Part shown: positions 1-10,761 of the stretch, piece after piece | Layout: each line of letters begins with the position of its first letter | How positions within the stretch are numbered: the first letter of the stretch is position 1 | DNA from: Bacteroidota bacterium | Lineage (GTDB): Bacteria; Bacteroidota; Ignavibacteria; Kryptoniales; JAKASW01 | Reading direction: 5' to 3' | Assembly: GCA_021845665.1 (NCBI GenBank) | Contig: JAJZVO010000002.1 | Span: 62,001-126,000 of the forward strand | Length of the DNA: 64,000 nt | The notes under the pieces: model-generated | What the model was told of the DNA's origin: nothing | Seen by the model: only the letters and a program-made list of their open reading frames with translations | Database searches by the model: none | Translations under genes and position numbers: made by a program

Positions 1-3000
1 CTCGGTACCAATTCAATCGGCTGGGCTTTGATTGAAGACGGAAGGAAAATAATAAGAAGCGGCGTAAGGATTTTTCCCGTCGGAGTTCAGGAAGAAGATC
101 TCCTGAAGAACGGTAAGGAGGTGTCTAAGAATATTGGACGCCGCATGGCACGGGGTGCGCGTCGAAGGCGCTTCCGCTTCAAACTGCGCCGCAAGCAGCT
201 GATACAACTGCTCAAAATGAATCAGATGCTTCCGGAGAACGGCGACTTCCTCAGCACAAAAGAGCTTTATGCTTTAAGGGCGAAGGGGCTTGAAAGCAAG
301 CTGTCACTCGAGGAATTCGGGCGAATCCTGCTCATGCTCAACAAGCGGCGGGGATTCAAGAGCAACCGTAAAAGCGCAGACAATCCTGTAAAGAAGAAAG
401 AGGAAGGAGTTGTAAAGGAAGGGATACTCAAACTGCAGCGGCAAATTGACGCGGAGCAATGCAGAACCGTAGGCGAGTATTTCTATAAGTTGTTCAAGAG
501 AGCGGAGGAAGAACCGGATTGGCCTAGCGAAAGCACGCCCATAGAAAGAATTCGGGGTCGCTTCGTTGGGCGTGAAATGTACGAAAGAGAATTCGAATTG
601 CTCTGGGCTAAACAAAGTAGCTACCATCCGGAAGTTCTGAACGGCGATTTGAAAACTCGGATCGGTGACGAGACCATTTATTACCAAAGACATTTAAAAT
701 CCCAAAAGGGTCTCGTCGGCAAATGCCGCTTTGAACCGAAGAAACGCTGCGCCGCGAGAAGCTCATTTGAATTTCAGGAATATCGTATATGGCAACAGCT
801 CTGGATGGTACGCTTTGCGTCAGGCAACCGTAACGGTGAAGAATTAAGCGCAGAAGAAAAACAAAGAGCCCGCTCCGCGTTAATGAGAACAAGAAAGTTG
901 ACTGAAGCGAAACTGAAAACACTCCTGGGCATACACCGAGATGTCCGTTTGAATGACGTGTTCGATATGAAAGGTAATCGTACCACTGTGGATCTGATCG
1001 AAGCTTTAGGCGAAAAGACCTGCGGCGAGCTTAGCGAAGCACAATTATTTGAATTATGGCACATTCTCTCCTACTGCGACAATACGGACAAACTGAAGGA
1101 CATCGTAAAGAAAAAGATTTCCAACGGATTATTGCCTCAACTAACTGAGGAGCAAGTCGATGCTTACTCCGAGATAAATCTTGAAGAAGGCTTCTGCAAT
1201 CTCTCCAGGAAGGCGCTTAATAAAATACTTCCATTCCTGCGTCAAGGCATGGGATTGGCGGATGCCATTGCAAAAGCCGGATATGACCCCGCCAGGAAGG
1301 TTGTGAAGGGAAGAGATGAGGAGCAAAACAAGATTCCCCCTCTTGGATCGAACGAGCTTCGAAATCCTATAGTTCAACAAATGTTGAGCGAGACTTTTCG
1401 TCTCGTCAATGCCGTGATAAAAGAATACGGTAAACCCGACATGGTACGCATCGAACTAGCACGCGAGCTTAAGAAGCCTAAGGCAAAACGAGAAGAAGCA
1501 AGAACCGGCGCGATACGGAAGCGGGCCCTCAGAGAAGAGTATGCGGAGTTCCTCACCCGGGAACTCGGATACCGCATCGAGCCGAACTCTCCGGAAATAA
1601 GAAAGTACGAGCTCTGGCTGGAGATGGGATGTGAAGACCTGTCGCTGAACGATTTGAAGACCTTCATGAGGAACAACAGAGTCACTGATTCGGTGAAATA
1701 CAAACTCTGGAAGGAGTGTGGTCGAATATCTCCATATTCGGGCAAAGTCATTTCCCTGAGCAGACTCTTCAGTCCCGAGATACAGATCGAACACATTCTA
1801 CCATACAGCCAAACGATGAATAACGAGTTCGGAAACCTATGCTTGTGTGAGGCAGATATCAATAAGCTGAAAGGCAACAGGCTTCCTTACGAGTACTTTG
1901 AGTCGATCGGAAAGCTCGACGAATTCAAAAACAACGTCGCTCAGCTTCAGAATGAAGCAAAGAGAAGACGCTTTCTTGCGAAGGAAATACCGGAAGGTTT
2001 TCTCAATAGCCAGCTCAACAACACAAGCTACGCAGCACGAGATCTGGTATGGCGGCTCTCTTCAGTCTTTCCGCCGGTCAAAAAGGGGGCCATCGAAAGT
2101 CCCAGGGTCCAGGTTGTCAATGGGCAAGCAACTAGCGACCTGAGAAGACTGTGGCAGCTCAACGGCCTTCTCTCGAACGATGTCGACACGAAGAATCGCG
2201 GGGATCACAGGCATCATGCAATCGATGCTTTCGTGATTGCTTGCACCACTCCATCCGTAATGCATACACTTTCTAACTCCAGCAAATTCAATCTGAGGGG
2301 CCAGGTTACCAACGACGAGATCAAAGAGCCGTGGCCAGGTTTCCGGAACGACTGCCAGGATTCCATTAATTCAATCGTCATTTCGTACCGGAACCGGAAG
2401 CGGCTGACGGGAAAGAAACCGAACAATATAATGGCAAAGGATCTATCAAAGCATCCCGATGGAAAGATCCGGCAGAGCACCACCACGATTCGAGGTGCGA
2501 TGCACGAAGAAACAATTTACGGCGAAATCCGGCTGAAGAACGAACGGAAGTTCGTCACCCGGTGGCCCCTTGGTAAGTTTACGGACGAAAGACAACTTGA
2601 GAAAGTAGTCGATCCTAAAGTTAGAGAAATCCTCAAACAACGGGTGGAGAAGTACGGCTCTATAAAAAAGGCGTTCGGGCCTAATGAAGAGGATCCGGTT
2701 CTGATGTATTCCCTCAAAGGGAAGAGAGTACCCATCAATTCCGTCCGAGTGATAAATTCCGGCGAGCATCTGGAAGAGATAAGAGAGGGTGCTTTCGTTG
2801 AGACGGGTAACAACTACGCGATTGCTATTTACAGGGATCCGGAGACGAAAAAGCGGGCTTTCGAGACAGTGTCCTTTTATACTGCGGTTCAGCGTTCGCT
2901 CCGGGGCGAACCGAGCGTGAGGCCCGAGATGAAGGGAAAACCTCTCCTCCTTGTACTCAAACAACACGACACAGTGATCCGTTATGAAAAGCACCCGGAT

Positions 3001-3218
3001 GAAATAGAGTGGGACAACATGGAGTACCTCAGAAGCAGGCTCTTCAGGGTCAGGAAGTTCGACGTGAAGGGGACAATTTTTCTCGATTACCTGTATGCTT
3101 CAAAGCTTGAAAAAAAGGGCGACAGGAATATTCTCTTCTTTCAATTTGTACCGAATACCCTCAATTGCGTGAAGGTCGAGATAGATATCCTTGGCCGCAT
3201 AGTTGGTAAACAGGGTTT

Positions 3219-3222
<4 letters not shown>
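1..3222 (+). CDS. cas9: Cas9 endonuclease, type II-C (5' end outside window)
   Basis: RNA-guided DNA endonuclease that cuts crRNA-matched DNA. The frame is open from base 1, so the start lies upstream; 1073 residues are visible, fitting the compact II-C size. Seen, numbering from codon 1-3: RuvC-I tail GTNSIGWA at 2-9 (the catalytic Asp should be the codon just before the window), an Arg-rich bridge helix near 42-65, RuvC-II VRIELARE with Glu485, an HNH site IEHILPYS with His598 and likely Asn621, and RuvC-III HHAIDA with His739 and Asp742. All nuclease residues that can be seen are intact, so the enzyme looks active. The TGA stop overlaps the cas1 ATG (ATGA), so cas9-cas1-cas2 is one coupled operon. 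No csn2 or cas4 follows, which supports II-C. The partner tracrRNA was not found in the window and may lie upstream. Confidence 0.97.
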
Positions 3223-4597
<1,375 letters not shown>

Positions 4598-4621
4598 CAG
4601 GCATAAACGGCCAGCAAAAGC

Positions 4622-4653
4622 AAAAGCGTCCCGGAATACGGGACGCTTTTTTC
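4622..4653 (+). terminator. Rho-independent terminator after cas2, probably bidirectional
   Basis: Perfect 12-bp arms (AAAAGCGTCCCG / CGGGACGCTTTT) around a 5-base loop, followed by TTCTTT. The flank on the other strand is also T-rich, so it could end both the rightward cas operon and a leftward array transcript. Confidence 0.9.
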
Positions 4654-4706
4654 TTTGGCGCTCTTTCGTCTAACCTATTATTCTTCAATGAGTTGTTCTA
4701 TGATGC

Positions 4707-6881
4707 ATCGAAAGAACATAACTCAAAGAACATTCTGAAAGCAAACTACAACCGATCGTGACGCTATCAGACAGCTCAACGAATCGAAAGAACATAACTC
4801 AAAGAACATTCTGAAAGCAAACTACAACCCCGAAAAGAAGGAGCATCATGGCACATAAAATCGAAAGAACATAACTCAAAGAACATTCTGAAAGCAAACT
4901 ACAACTCAGTTCCGTGAGTTTGTTCAAACGGCTCTATCGAAAGAACATAACTCAAAGAACATTCTGAAAGCAAACTACAACCAACGACACTACCCCCATT
5001 TGCGATAAGATATCGAAAGAACATAACTCAAAGAACATTCTGAAAGCAAACTACAACTCTCCGTCGCTGACGCTCTGCGCATGACGCATCGAAAGAACAT
5101 AACTCAAAGAACATTCTGAAAGCAAACTACAACACGATCAACAACCAGGTGTACGTAATCGGAATCGAAAGAACATAACTCAAAGAACATTCTGAAAGCA
5201 AACTACAACTAGGTGCGAATGATTTCCTCGACAATCTGCATCGAAAGAACATAACTCAAAGAACATTCTGAAAGCAAACTACAACTACCTTCATGCCCTG
5301 AAATACTTTACGATAATCGAAAGAACATAACTCAAAGAACATTCTGAAAGCAAACTACAACTGATAGGTCAAATAAGGGGGGACATTCGTAATCGAAAGA
5401 ACATAACTCAAAGAACATTCTGAAAGCAAACTACAACTGTAGAGAAATTCTGTGTCATATGTGTCAGATCGAAAGAACATAACTCAAAGAACATTCTGAA
5501 AGCAAACTACAACTTCCGTTGTTATCATTGAAACACTTATCCAATCGAAAGAACATAACTCAAAGAACATTCTGAAAGCAAACTACAACTAAGTATGGAT
5601 GAATTGCCGGGTATGTTGAATCGAAAGAACATAACTCAAAGAACATTCTGAAAGCAAACTACAACTGATAGGCCAGATAAGGGGGGACATTCGAAATCGA
5701 AAGAACATAACTCAAAGAACATTCTGAAAGCAAACTACAACCCGTATTGGTACTCATTGAGCTGTCTGATAATCGAAAGAACATAACTCAAAGAACATTC
5801 TGAAAGCAAACTACAACCTTTCCCGCGACGACAGATAGGGTGAGCCTATCGAAAGAACATAACTCAAAGAACATTCTGAAAGCAAACTACAACTGCAAGG
5901 ATAGGAGCCGACTCGACTTTCGCATCGAAAGAACATAACTCAAAGAACATTCTGAAAGCAAACTACAACATATTGTTATCGTGCCAGATCAAGTGGCCGA
6001 TCGAAAGAACATAACTCAAAGAACATTCTGAAAGCAAACTACAACTGGAAGAATAGTTATCATTTGTCTCAAAAAATCGAAAGAACATAACTCAAAGAAC
6101 ATTCTGAAAGCAAACTACAACCCCGACGTTCTTGTCCCTTCCGGGAAGCATATCGAAAGAACATAACTCAAAGAACATTCTGAAAGCAAACTACAACGTA
6201 GGCTGCCTTATCAGCTTTGGTCGGTCTATCGAAAGAACATAACTCAAAGAACATTCTGAAAGCAAACTACAACTTGATAGATTGCGGCGACTGGGTCTGG
6301 ATAATCGAAAGAACATAACTCAAAGAACATTCTGAAAGCAAACTACAACTAAGTTCATCGAGATCATGGATGTCTATCTATCGAAAGAACATAACTCAAA
6401 GAACATTCTGAAAGCAAACTACAACTGATGCCGTGTTCTGCTGCAAGCACTTGCTATCGAAAGAACATAACTCAAAGAACATTCTGAAAGCAAACTACAA
6501 CTGTCACGCCGGTATAGTTAACAATAAATCCATCGAAAGAACATAACTCAAAGAACATTCTGAAAGCAAACTACAACTGATGCCGTGTTCTGCTGCAAGC
6601 ACTTGCTATCGAAAGAACATAACTCAAAGAACATTCTGAAAGCAAACTACAACTGATGCCGTGTTCTGCTGCAAGCACTTGCTATCGAAAGAACATAACT
6701 CAAAGAACATTCTGAAAGCAAACTACAACATTGAGTGAGCTGGCGGGGTATGCACTTGAATCGAAAGAACATAACTCAAAGAACATTCTGAAAGCAAACT
6801 ACAACGAGCCGCAAGCGTTATAGGGTGCGTACTCTATCGAAAGAACATAACTCAAAGAACATTCTGAAAGCAAACTACAAC
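4707..6881. CRISPR. CRISPR array, type II-C: 29 repeats of 46 bp, 28 spacers
   Basis: The 46-bp repeat starts ATCGAAAGAACATAACTC and ends GCAAACTACAAC as written; I saw no variant among the 29 copies. Spacers are 30 bp (the second can be read as 31), giving a 76-bp period. On the minus strand the repeat begins GTTGTAGTTTGC, the usual 5' end of type II repeats, so crRNAs are probably transcribed leftward, opposite to cas9-cas1-cas2. The repeat holds an internal 9-bp direct duplication (AAAGAACAT, 14 bases apart). Spacers at 6426, 6578 and 6654 are identical. Spacers at 5362 and 5666 differ at 3 of 30 positions. Spacers at 4753 and 5742 overlap on opposite strands. No degenerate end repeat marks the old end. 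Confidence 0.99.
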
Positions 6882-6894
6882 ATGCACCATTATA
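6882..6894 (-). promoter_or_regulatory. Possible promoter -10 box for leftward array transcription
   Basis: A perfect TATAAT lies on the minus strand at 6894-6889, seven bases before the first repeat in the predicted crRNA sense, so transcription would begin at the array edge. No convincing -35 box sits 17 bases upstream (CTGTCC), and the segment is also part of a remnant reading frame, so the match may be chance. Confidence 0.35.
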
Positions 6895-7350
6895 CTGATT
6901 TCGGCGGCGAGGACAGGGGGATTTGAACGGATCGCCATAGTAACCGGAAGGAGGATATTCTGCCACTACGTTTGCTGGATGTCGCCGTTTATGATAATCG
7001 GCGAGAAAATCAGGGAAGCATTTGGCATAAGGGTTCTGAGTCTCGAGGCGAAGGAGGTGAAGTGCACAAAGTGCAATCTGTGCAGCGAATACTGCCCGAT
7101 GAGTCTCGATGCTCAAAACATGGTGCAATCGGGATCTATGTACGACTCCGAGTGCATCTTGTGCGGCGAGTGTGTCGACAGATGCGCGAAGAATGCGATT
7201 GGCTTTCGCTTCAAACCCGTGAAAATCGTTTTAGCCGGAACACCCTCCGTCCAGGCGGAACATAATGCCGTTCCGTTGTTTCGCCGGATCGGATCGGTCC
7301 TCCGCTCGAAGATTGGATCGCAACAAACGGTCGCGATCGGGCCGAAGTAG
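6883..7350 (+). pseudogene. 5'-truncated membrane-type 4Fe-4S ferredoxin protein, cut by the CRISPR array
   Basis: The stretch from an ATG at 6979 encodes 123 residues with two [4Fe-4S] motifs, CTKCNLCSEYCP and CILCGECVDRC. Family-like sequence continues in the same frame upstream of that ATG (GRRIFCHYVCWMSPF), back to near 6922 and possibly to the array edge. In the family this block joins an N-terminal set of membrane helices to the ferredoxin part. Here the helices and the real start are missing, and the frame meets a stop inside the last repeat. I therefore read it as a gene whose 5' part was lost when the array or a rearrangement arrived. The ATG at 6979 has an AAGGAGG sequence 24 bases upstream, so a shortened soluble ferredoxin could still be made. 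Confidence 0.7.
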
Positions 7351-7413
7351 AACGAGAAGGGATGAGAAACAGCCGTCGCACTCGAATCCGGATTTTCTTA
7401 TATTTACTCCATT

Positions 7414-8598
7414 ATGTTGAGACTAATTACAGCTGGAGAATCGCACGGACGCGGGCTCGTCGGAATAATCGAAGGCGTTCCTTCGAACCTCGAGTTGACC
7501 GCGGAATATATAAATCACCAACTCTACCGCCGCCAGCAGGGCTACGGTCGCGGCGGGAGAATGAAGATAGAAACAGACAAGGTCGAGATAATCACCGGTG
7601 TCAGGCACGGCAAGACGCTCGGATCGCCGGTCTCTTTCTTGTTATGGAACCGCGACTTCGCCAACTGGGGCGAGAAGATGGCTGCGGGACCAATAGAGAA
7701 GGAAATCGAGAAGATCGTCATCGCGCGTCCCGGTCATGCGGACATGGTGGGCAAATACAAGTACGCCTTCGACGATATCAGGAACGTTATCGAGCGTTCG
7801 AGCGCCCGTGAAACGGCGATGCGCGTCGCGCTGAGTGCGGTCGCACGGAAACTCCTCGCCGAACTCGGGATCAGTTTGGGAGGGCACGTCCTCTCGATAG
7901 GAAATGCGGGCTTCAAGGACAGGCACGCTTTGGACGCAATGCTTGCTAAGATGATGAGCCGAAAAGGCGGCGCCGAGGAAATTTCGGATGCAACCGACAA
8001 GTCGGAAGTGCGCTGCCTCGACGAGGATGTCGCGGCAAAGATGGTACAACAGATCAAGCGTGCGAAGAAGTTGGGCGATACACTCGGCGGCATTGTCGAG
8101 GTCTTTGTCACGGGATTGCCCATAGGGTTGGGAAGTTATGTCGAGTCTGATCGGAAGCTGGACGGCCAGCTCGCCCAGGCGCTGATGTCCATACATGCGA
8201 TTAAAGGAGTGGAGATCGGCGAGGGCTTCAGAAACGCGACGAAATTCGGTTCGGAAGTGCACGACGAGATGCTTCTGAAAGGGAAGAGGATCGTAAGGCC
8301 GACAAACCGGGCGGGCGGGCTTGAAGGGGGAGTCACGAACGGTCAGCCGCTGTGGCTGCGTGCCGCGATGAAGCCGATATCGACGCTGATGAAGCCGCTG
8401 AGGAGCGTCGATCTCGCTGCCATGAAACAGATCGAAGCCCGGCGGGAAAGGTCGGACTTTTGCGCCGTTCCGGCCGCAGCGGTGGTCGCCGAAAACGTTG
8501 TCGCGCCGGTCCTCGCGAATGCGGTGCTCGAGAAATTCGGCGGGGACAGTATCGGCGAATTGAAGAAAAGATTTGAAGCGGAGGCGTTCTTCGGATAA
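7414..8598 (+). CDS. aroC: Chorismate synthase
   Basis: Last step of the shikimate pathway: 5-enolpyruvylshikimate-3-phosphate to chorismate, using reduced FMN, in the cytosol. The 394-residue protein has the family signature near the N-terminus (ITAGESHG), the QGYGRGGRM loop, GxRHGKTLGSPV, and the C-terminal NRAGGLEGGVTNGQPL block. The length is normal. No strong ribosome binding site precedes the ATG. Its TAA stop shares bases with the next gene's ATG (TAATG), so the two are translationally coupled although the partner is not an aromatic-pathway enzyme. Confidence 0.97.
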   Translation: MLRLITAGESHGRGLVGIIEGVPSNLELTAEYINHQLYRRQQGYGRGGRMKIETDKVEIITGVRHGKTLGSPVSFLLWNRDFANWGEKMAAGPIEKEIEKIVIARPGHADMVGKYKYAFDDIRNVIERSSARETAMRVALSAVARKLLAELGISLGGHVLSIGNAGFKDRHALDAMLAKMMSRKGGAEEISDATDKSEVRCLDEDVAAKMVQQIKRAKKLGDTLGGIVEVFVTGLPIGLGSYVESDRKLDGQLAQALMSIHAIKGVEIGEGFRNATKFGSEVHDEMLLKGKRIVRPTNRAGGLEGGVTNGQPLWLRAAMKPISTLMKPLRSVDLAAMKQIEARRERSDFCAVPAAAVVAENVVAPVLANAVLEKFGGDSIGELKKRFEAEAFFG

Positions 8599-9749
8599 TG
8601 GCTCAGCGTAGACTGGGCTTCGTCGACCAGTTCAGGGGATTCGCGACGATATTCATGATTGAAACGCACGTTCTGAACGCGCTCCTGTTCGCATCCCTTA
8701 AATCACAGCAAGCGTTCAAGTTCGTGGACTTTGTAAACGGCCTCGTCGCGCCCTCGTTTCTATTTGTCGCCGGATTCTCATTCACTCTTGCATTGAACAG
8801 GAAAGGAGATGCCTACAGGAAATTCTCGCCGGAACTTTTCCGGCACCTCAGGCGCCTTCTCTTCATTTGGGTCGCGGGATACTTTCTCCATGTTCCATTC
8901 TTCTCGCTACGTAAATCTCTGTACGGGACATCGCCGGAAGGCGTGCTCGCCTTCACGGCAGTAGACATATTGCAGTGTATCGCGGTCACACTTTTCATCT
9001 TACACATACTCCGGGTGATCATCAAAGACGACAGGAAGTTCAACCTCTTCGTCTTTGTCCTCTTCATTTTCTTTGTGTTTGCCGCTCCGATAGCCGGTTC
9101 AGTCGATGTGAGTCGAACGCTGCCTCTCTTTCTTGCGCAGTACTTCAACAGGCTGCACGGCTCGCTCTTCCCGCTGTTCCCCTGGGCGAGCTTCCTTATC
9201 GGAGGTACGATCGCCTCGCAGTTCGTGGCCAGCCGTACCGACGCTGCCGGGACCGGAAAGATCGACAGAAGCGCGTCGACGAGAATTTTGTGGATCGGAG
9301 TCGCAACTACATTGGTGGGGTTAATCTTTTCGATCGTTGAAAAGGAGTTGTTTACCGAACCGCATTTCGCGGACTATTCGCCTTCATGGTTTCTTCTAAG
9401 GTTCGGGTTGCTGCTTTTGATTTTATATGGACTGACGGTTTATGAAGAGGCGAAAGGAACGGACTCTTCGGCGATAAAGCTATTCGGAAAAGAGTCGTTC
9501 TTCATCTACGTGTTCCATCTTATTATAGTGTATGGCTCGAGCGTGACATTCCCATCGCTGATCAACCTGATCGGGCCGCACCTCGGTTACGCTGGATGTG
9601 TCGGGGTATTCATCCTTCTCGCTGTCGCGATGTATATCGCGGCGAGGATATGGAGCAATCTCAAACGAAACCATTACGAGATGTCACGACGGGTTCAGTA
9701 TTTATTCGTCACGATTGTCCTTTACTTCTTCATAAGCAGGCCCTACTGA
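8598..9749 (+). CDS. DUF1624 / HGSNAT-like integral membrane acyltransferase
   Basis: A 383-residue polytopic membrane protein with about ten hydrophobic segments. It begins RLGFVDQFRGFATIFMIETH, the hallmark of the DUF1624/heparan-alpha-glucosaminide N-acetyltransferase-like group, whose members are thought to move acyl groups across the membrane to sugars. A second conserved-looking segment, ESFFIYVFHLIIVYG, lies near residue 300. It overlaps aroC by one base (TAATG), so co-translation is expected. The substrate cannot be told from sequence; a role in modifying surface glycans is inference. Confidence 0.75.
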   Translation: MAQRRLGFVDQFRGFATIFMIETHVLNALLFASLKSQQAFKFVDFVNGLVAPSFLFVAGFSFTLALNRKGDAYRKFSPELFRHLRRLLFIWVAGYFLHVPFFSLRKSLYGTSPEGVLAFTAVDILQCIAVTLFILHILRVIIKDDRKFNLFVFVLFIFFVFAAPIAGSVDVSRTLPLFLAQYFNRLHGSLFPLFPWASFLIGGTIASQFVASRTDAAGTGKIDRSASTRILWIGVATTLVGLIFSIVEKELFTEPHFADYSPSWFLLRFGLLLLILYGLTVYEEAKGTDSSAIKLFGKESFFIYVFHLIIVYGSSVTFPSLINLIGPHLGYAGCVGVFILLAVAMYIAARIWSNLKRNHYEMSRRVQYLFVTIVLYFFISRPY

Positions 9750-9807
9750 CATTGCATTTAGCAGCGCCCGACAGACTACTGTGAAAGTGGTCGGTCACAA
9801 GCAGCAA

Positions 9808-10608
9808 TCATAAGTTGTTCGTTGACAGGAACTTGAGAAGGGCGGCGTTGAATTCTGAGCTGTTCTCCAGGTTAGAGAGGTGACCCGCCTCATGGACCAC
9901 GGCCATACGAGATCCTTTTATCGCGGCGTGCATTTCACCGGCGTCTGTCAGCGTGGCGATCCGGTCCTGCTTCCCTACGATAATCAGTGTCGGCACGGAT
10001 ATCCTGGTCAGGCTCTCGGTCATATCCATTCTTGCCGAAAGTGCGATCAACGTACCTATCAGTGCCGTGTCGGAGGTCGATTCAATAATTGCCCTGATCC
10101 TTTCCACCGCGGGGATTTTGTTTTCGATACTTTTCGGGGCGAAGAGAGCCTTAACCTGACCGTCTGCAAATTGAGATTTGTTTCCGGCGAGGATTGTTTT
10201 GATGAGATTGGCCCGGTTGAGCTTCGTTTCGTTCGTGTCGGGAGCGCTTTTCGTGTCGCAGAGGATTAGTCCCGAAAAGCGATTCGGTTCCCGGTCTATT
10301 GCGCGCATCGCCGTGTACCCTCCCATCGAGAGACCACAGAGGCAGGTCCTTTCCAGACCGAGATGGTCCATAATTGCGATTACATCGTCGACGTAGAACT
10401 CAACGAGGTACTGTCCACTTCCCGCGTCGCTCCCGCCGTGTCCACGCATATCGAACGTGACCGCGAAATGATCGCCTGACAGCAGCGCCGCCTGTTTGTC
10501 CCATATCGATCTGTCAAACGGAAATCCGTGAATGAAAAGGATGCTCTTCTCTTTTTTGTCGCCATGTGTTTCGAATGCGATTCTGCCCGACCCGGTTTCC
10601 AGGAACAT
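9808..10608 (-). CDS. Alpha/beta hydrolase
   Basis: 266-residue single-domain alpha/beta hydrolase, probably cytosolic as no signal peptide is seen. The oxyanion-hole segment FIHGFPFDRSIWD, the FDMRGHGGSD strand, the nucleophile elbow GLSMGG (Ser near 97), a late Asp in VGKQDRI and the catalytic His in HEAGHLSNLE are all present, so it should be active. The fold family includes esterases, haloperoxidase-like and 3-oxoadipate enol-lactonase-like enzymes; the substrate is not evident. The start is well set by AGGAGG four bases before the ATG. It is convergent with the gene to its left and divergent from the cyclase gene. Confidence 0.85.
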   Translation of the reverse strand: MFLETGSGRIAFETHGDKKEKSILFIHGFPFDRSIWDKQAALLSGDHFAVTFDMRGHGGSDAGSGQYLVEFYVDDVIAIMDHLGLERTCLCGLSMGGYTAMRAIDREPNRFSGLILCDTKSAPDTNETKLNRANLIKTILAGNKSQFADGQVKALFAPKSIENKIPAVERIRAIIESTSDTALIGTLIALSARMDMTESLTRISVPTLIIVGKQDRIATLTDAGEMHAAIKGSRMAVVHEAGHLSNLENSSEFNAALLKFLSTNNL

Positions 10609-10761
10609 GAGTCCTCCTTTGTGTAATAGAATGGAAATGATATTTGTTCAATTTAAAAATCTGGTTAGTTACGAAAAAGCGTCGTATTTTTACGTAAGGG
10701 CAAATGGCTCGAAATCTATCGGTGATATTGTGTGCGGAGCACATTGTGTATTGGCGGGTTC

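Noticed and set aside
6960-6976. Possible tracrRNA anti-repeat on the minus strand (AGCAAAC followed by partial match)
   Set aside because: Only seven bases match the repeat and the segment is within the ferredoxin remnant frame. A real anti-repeat should pair over about 20 bases.
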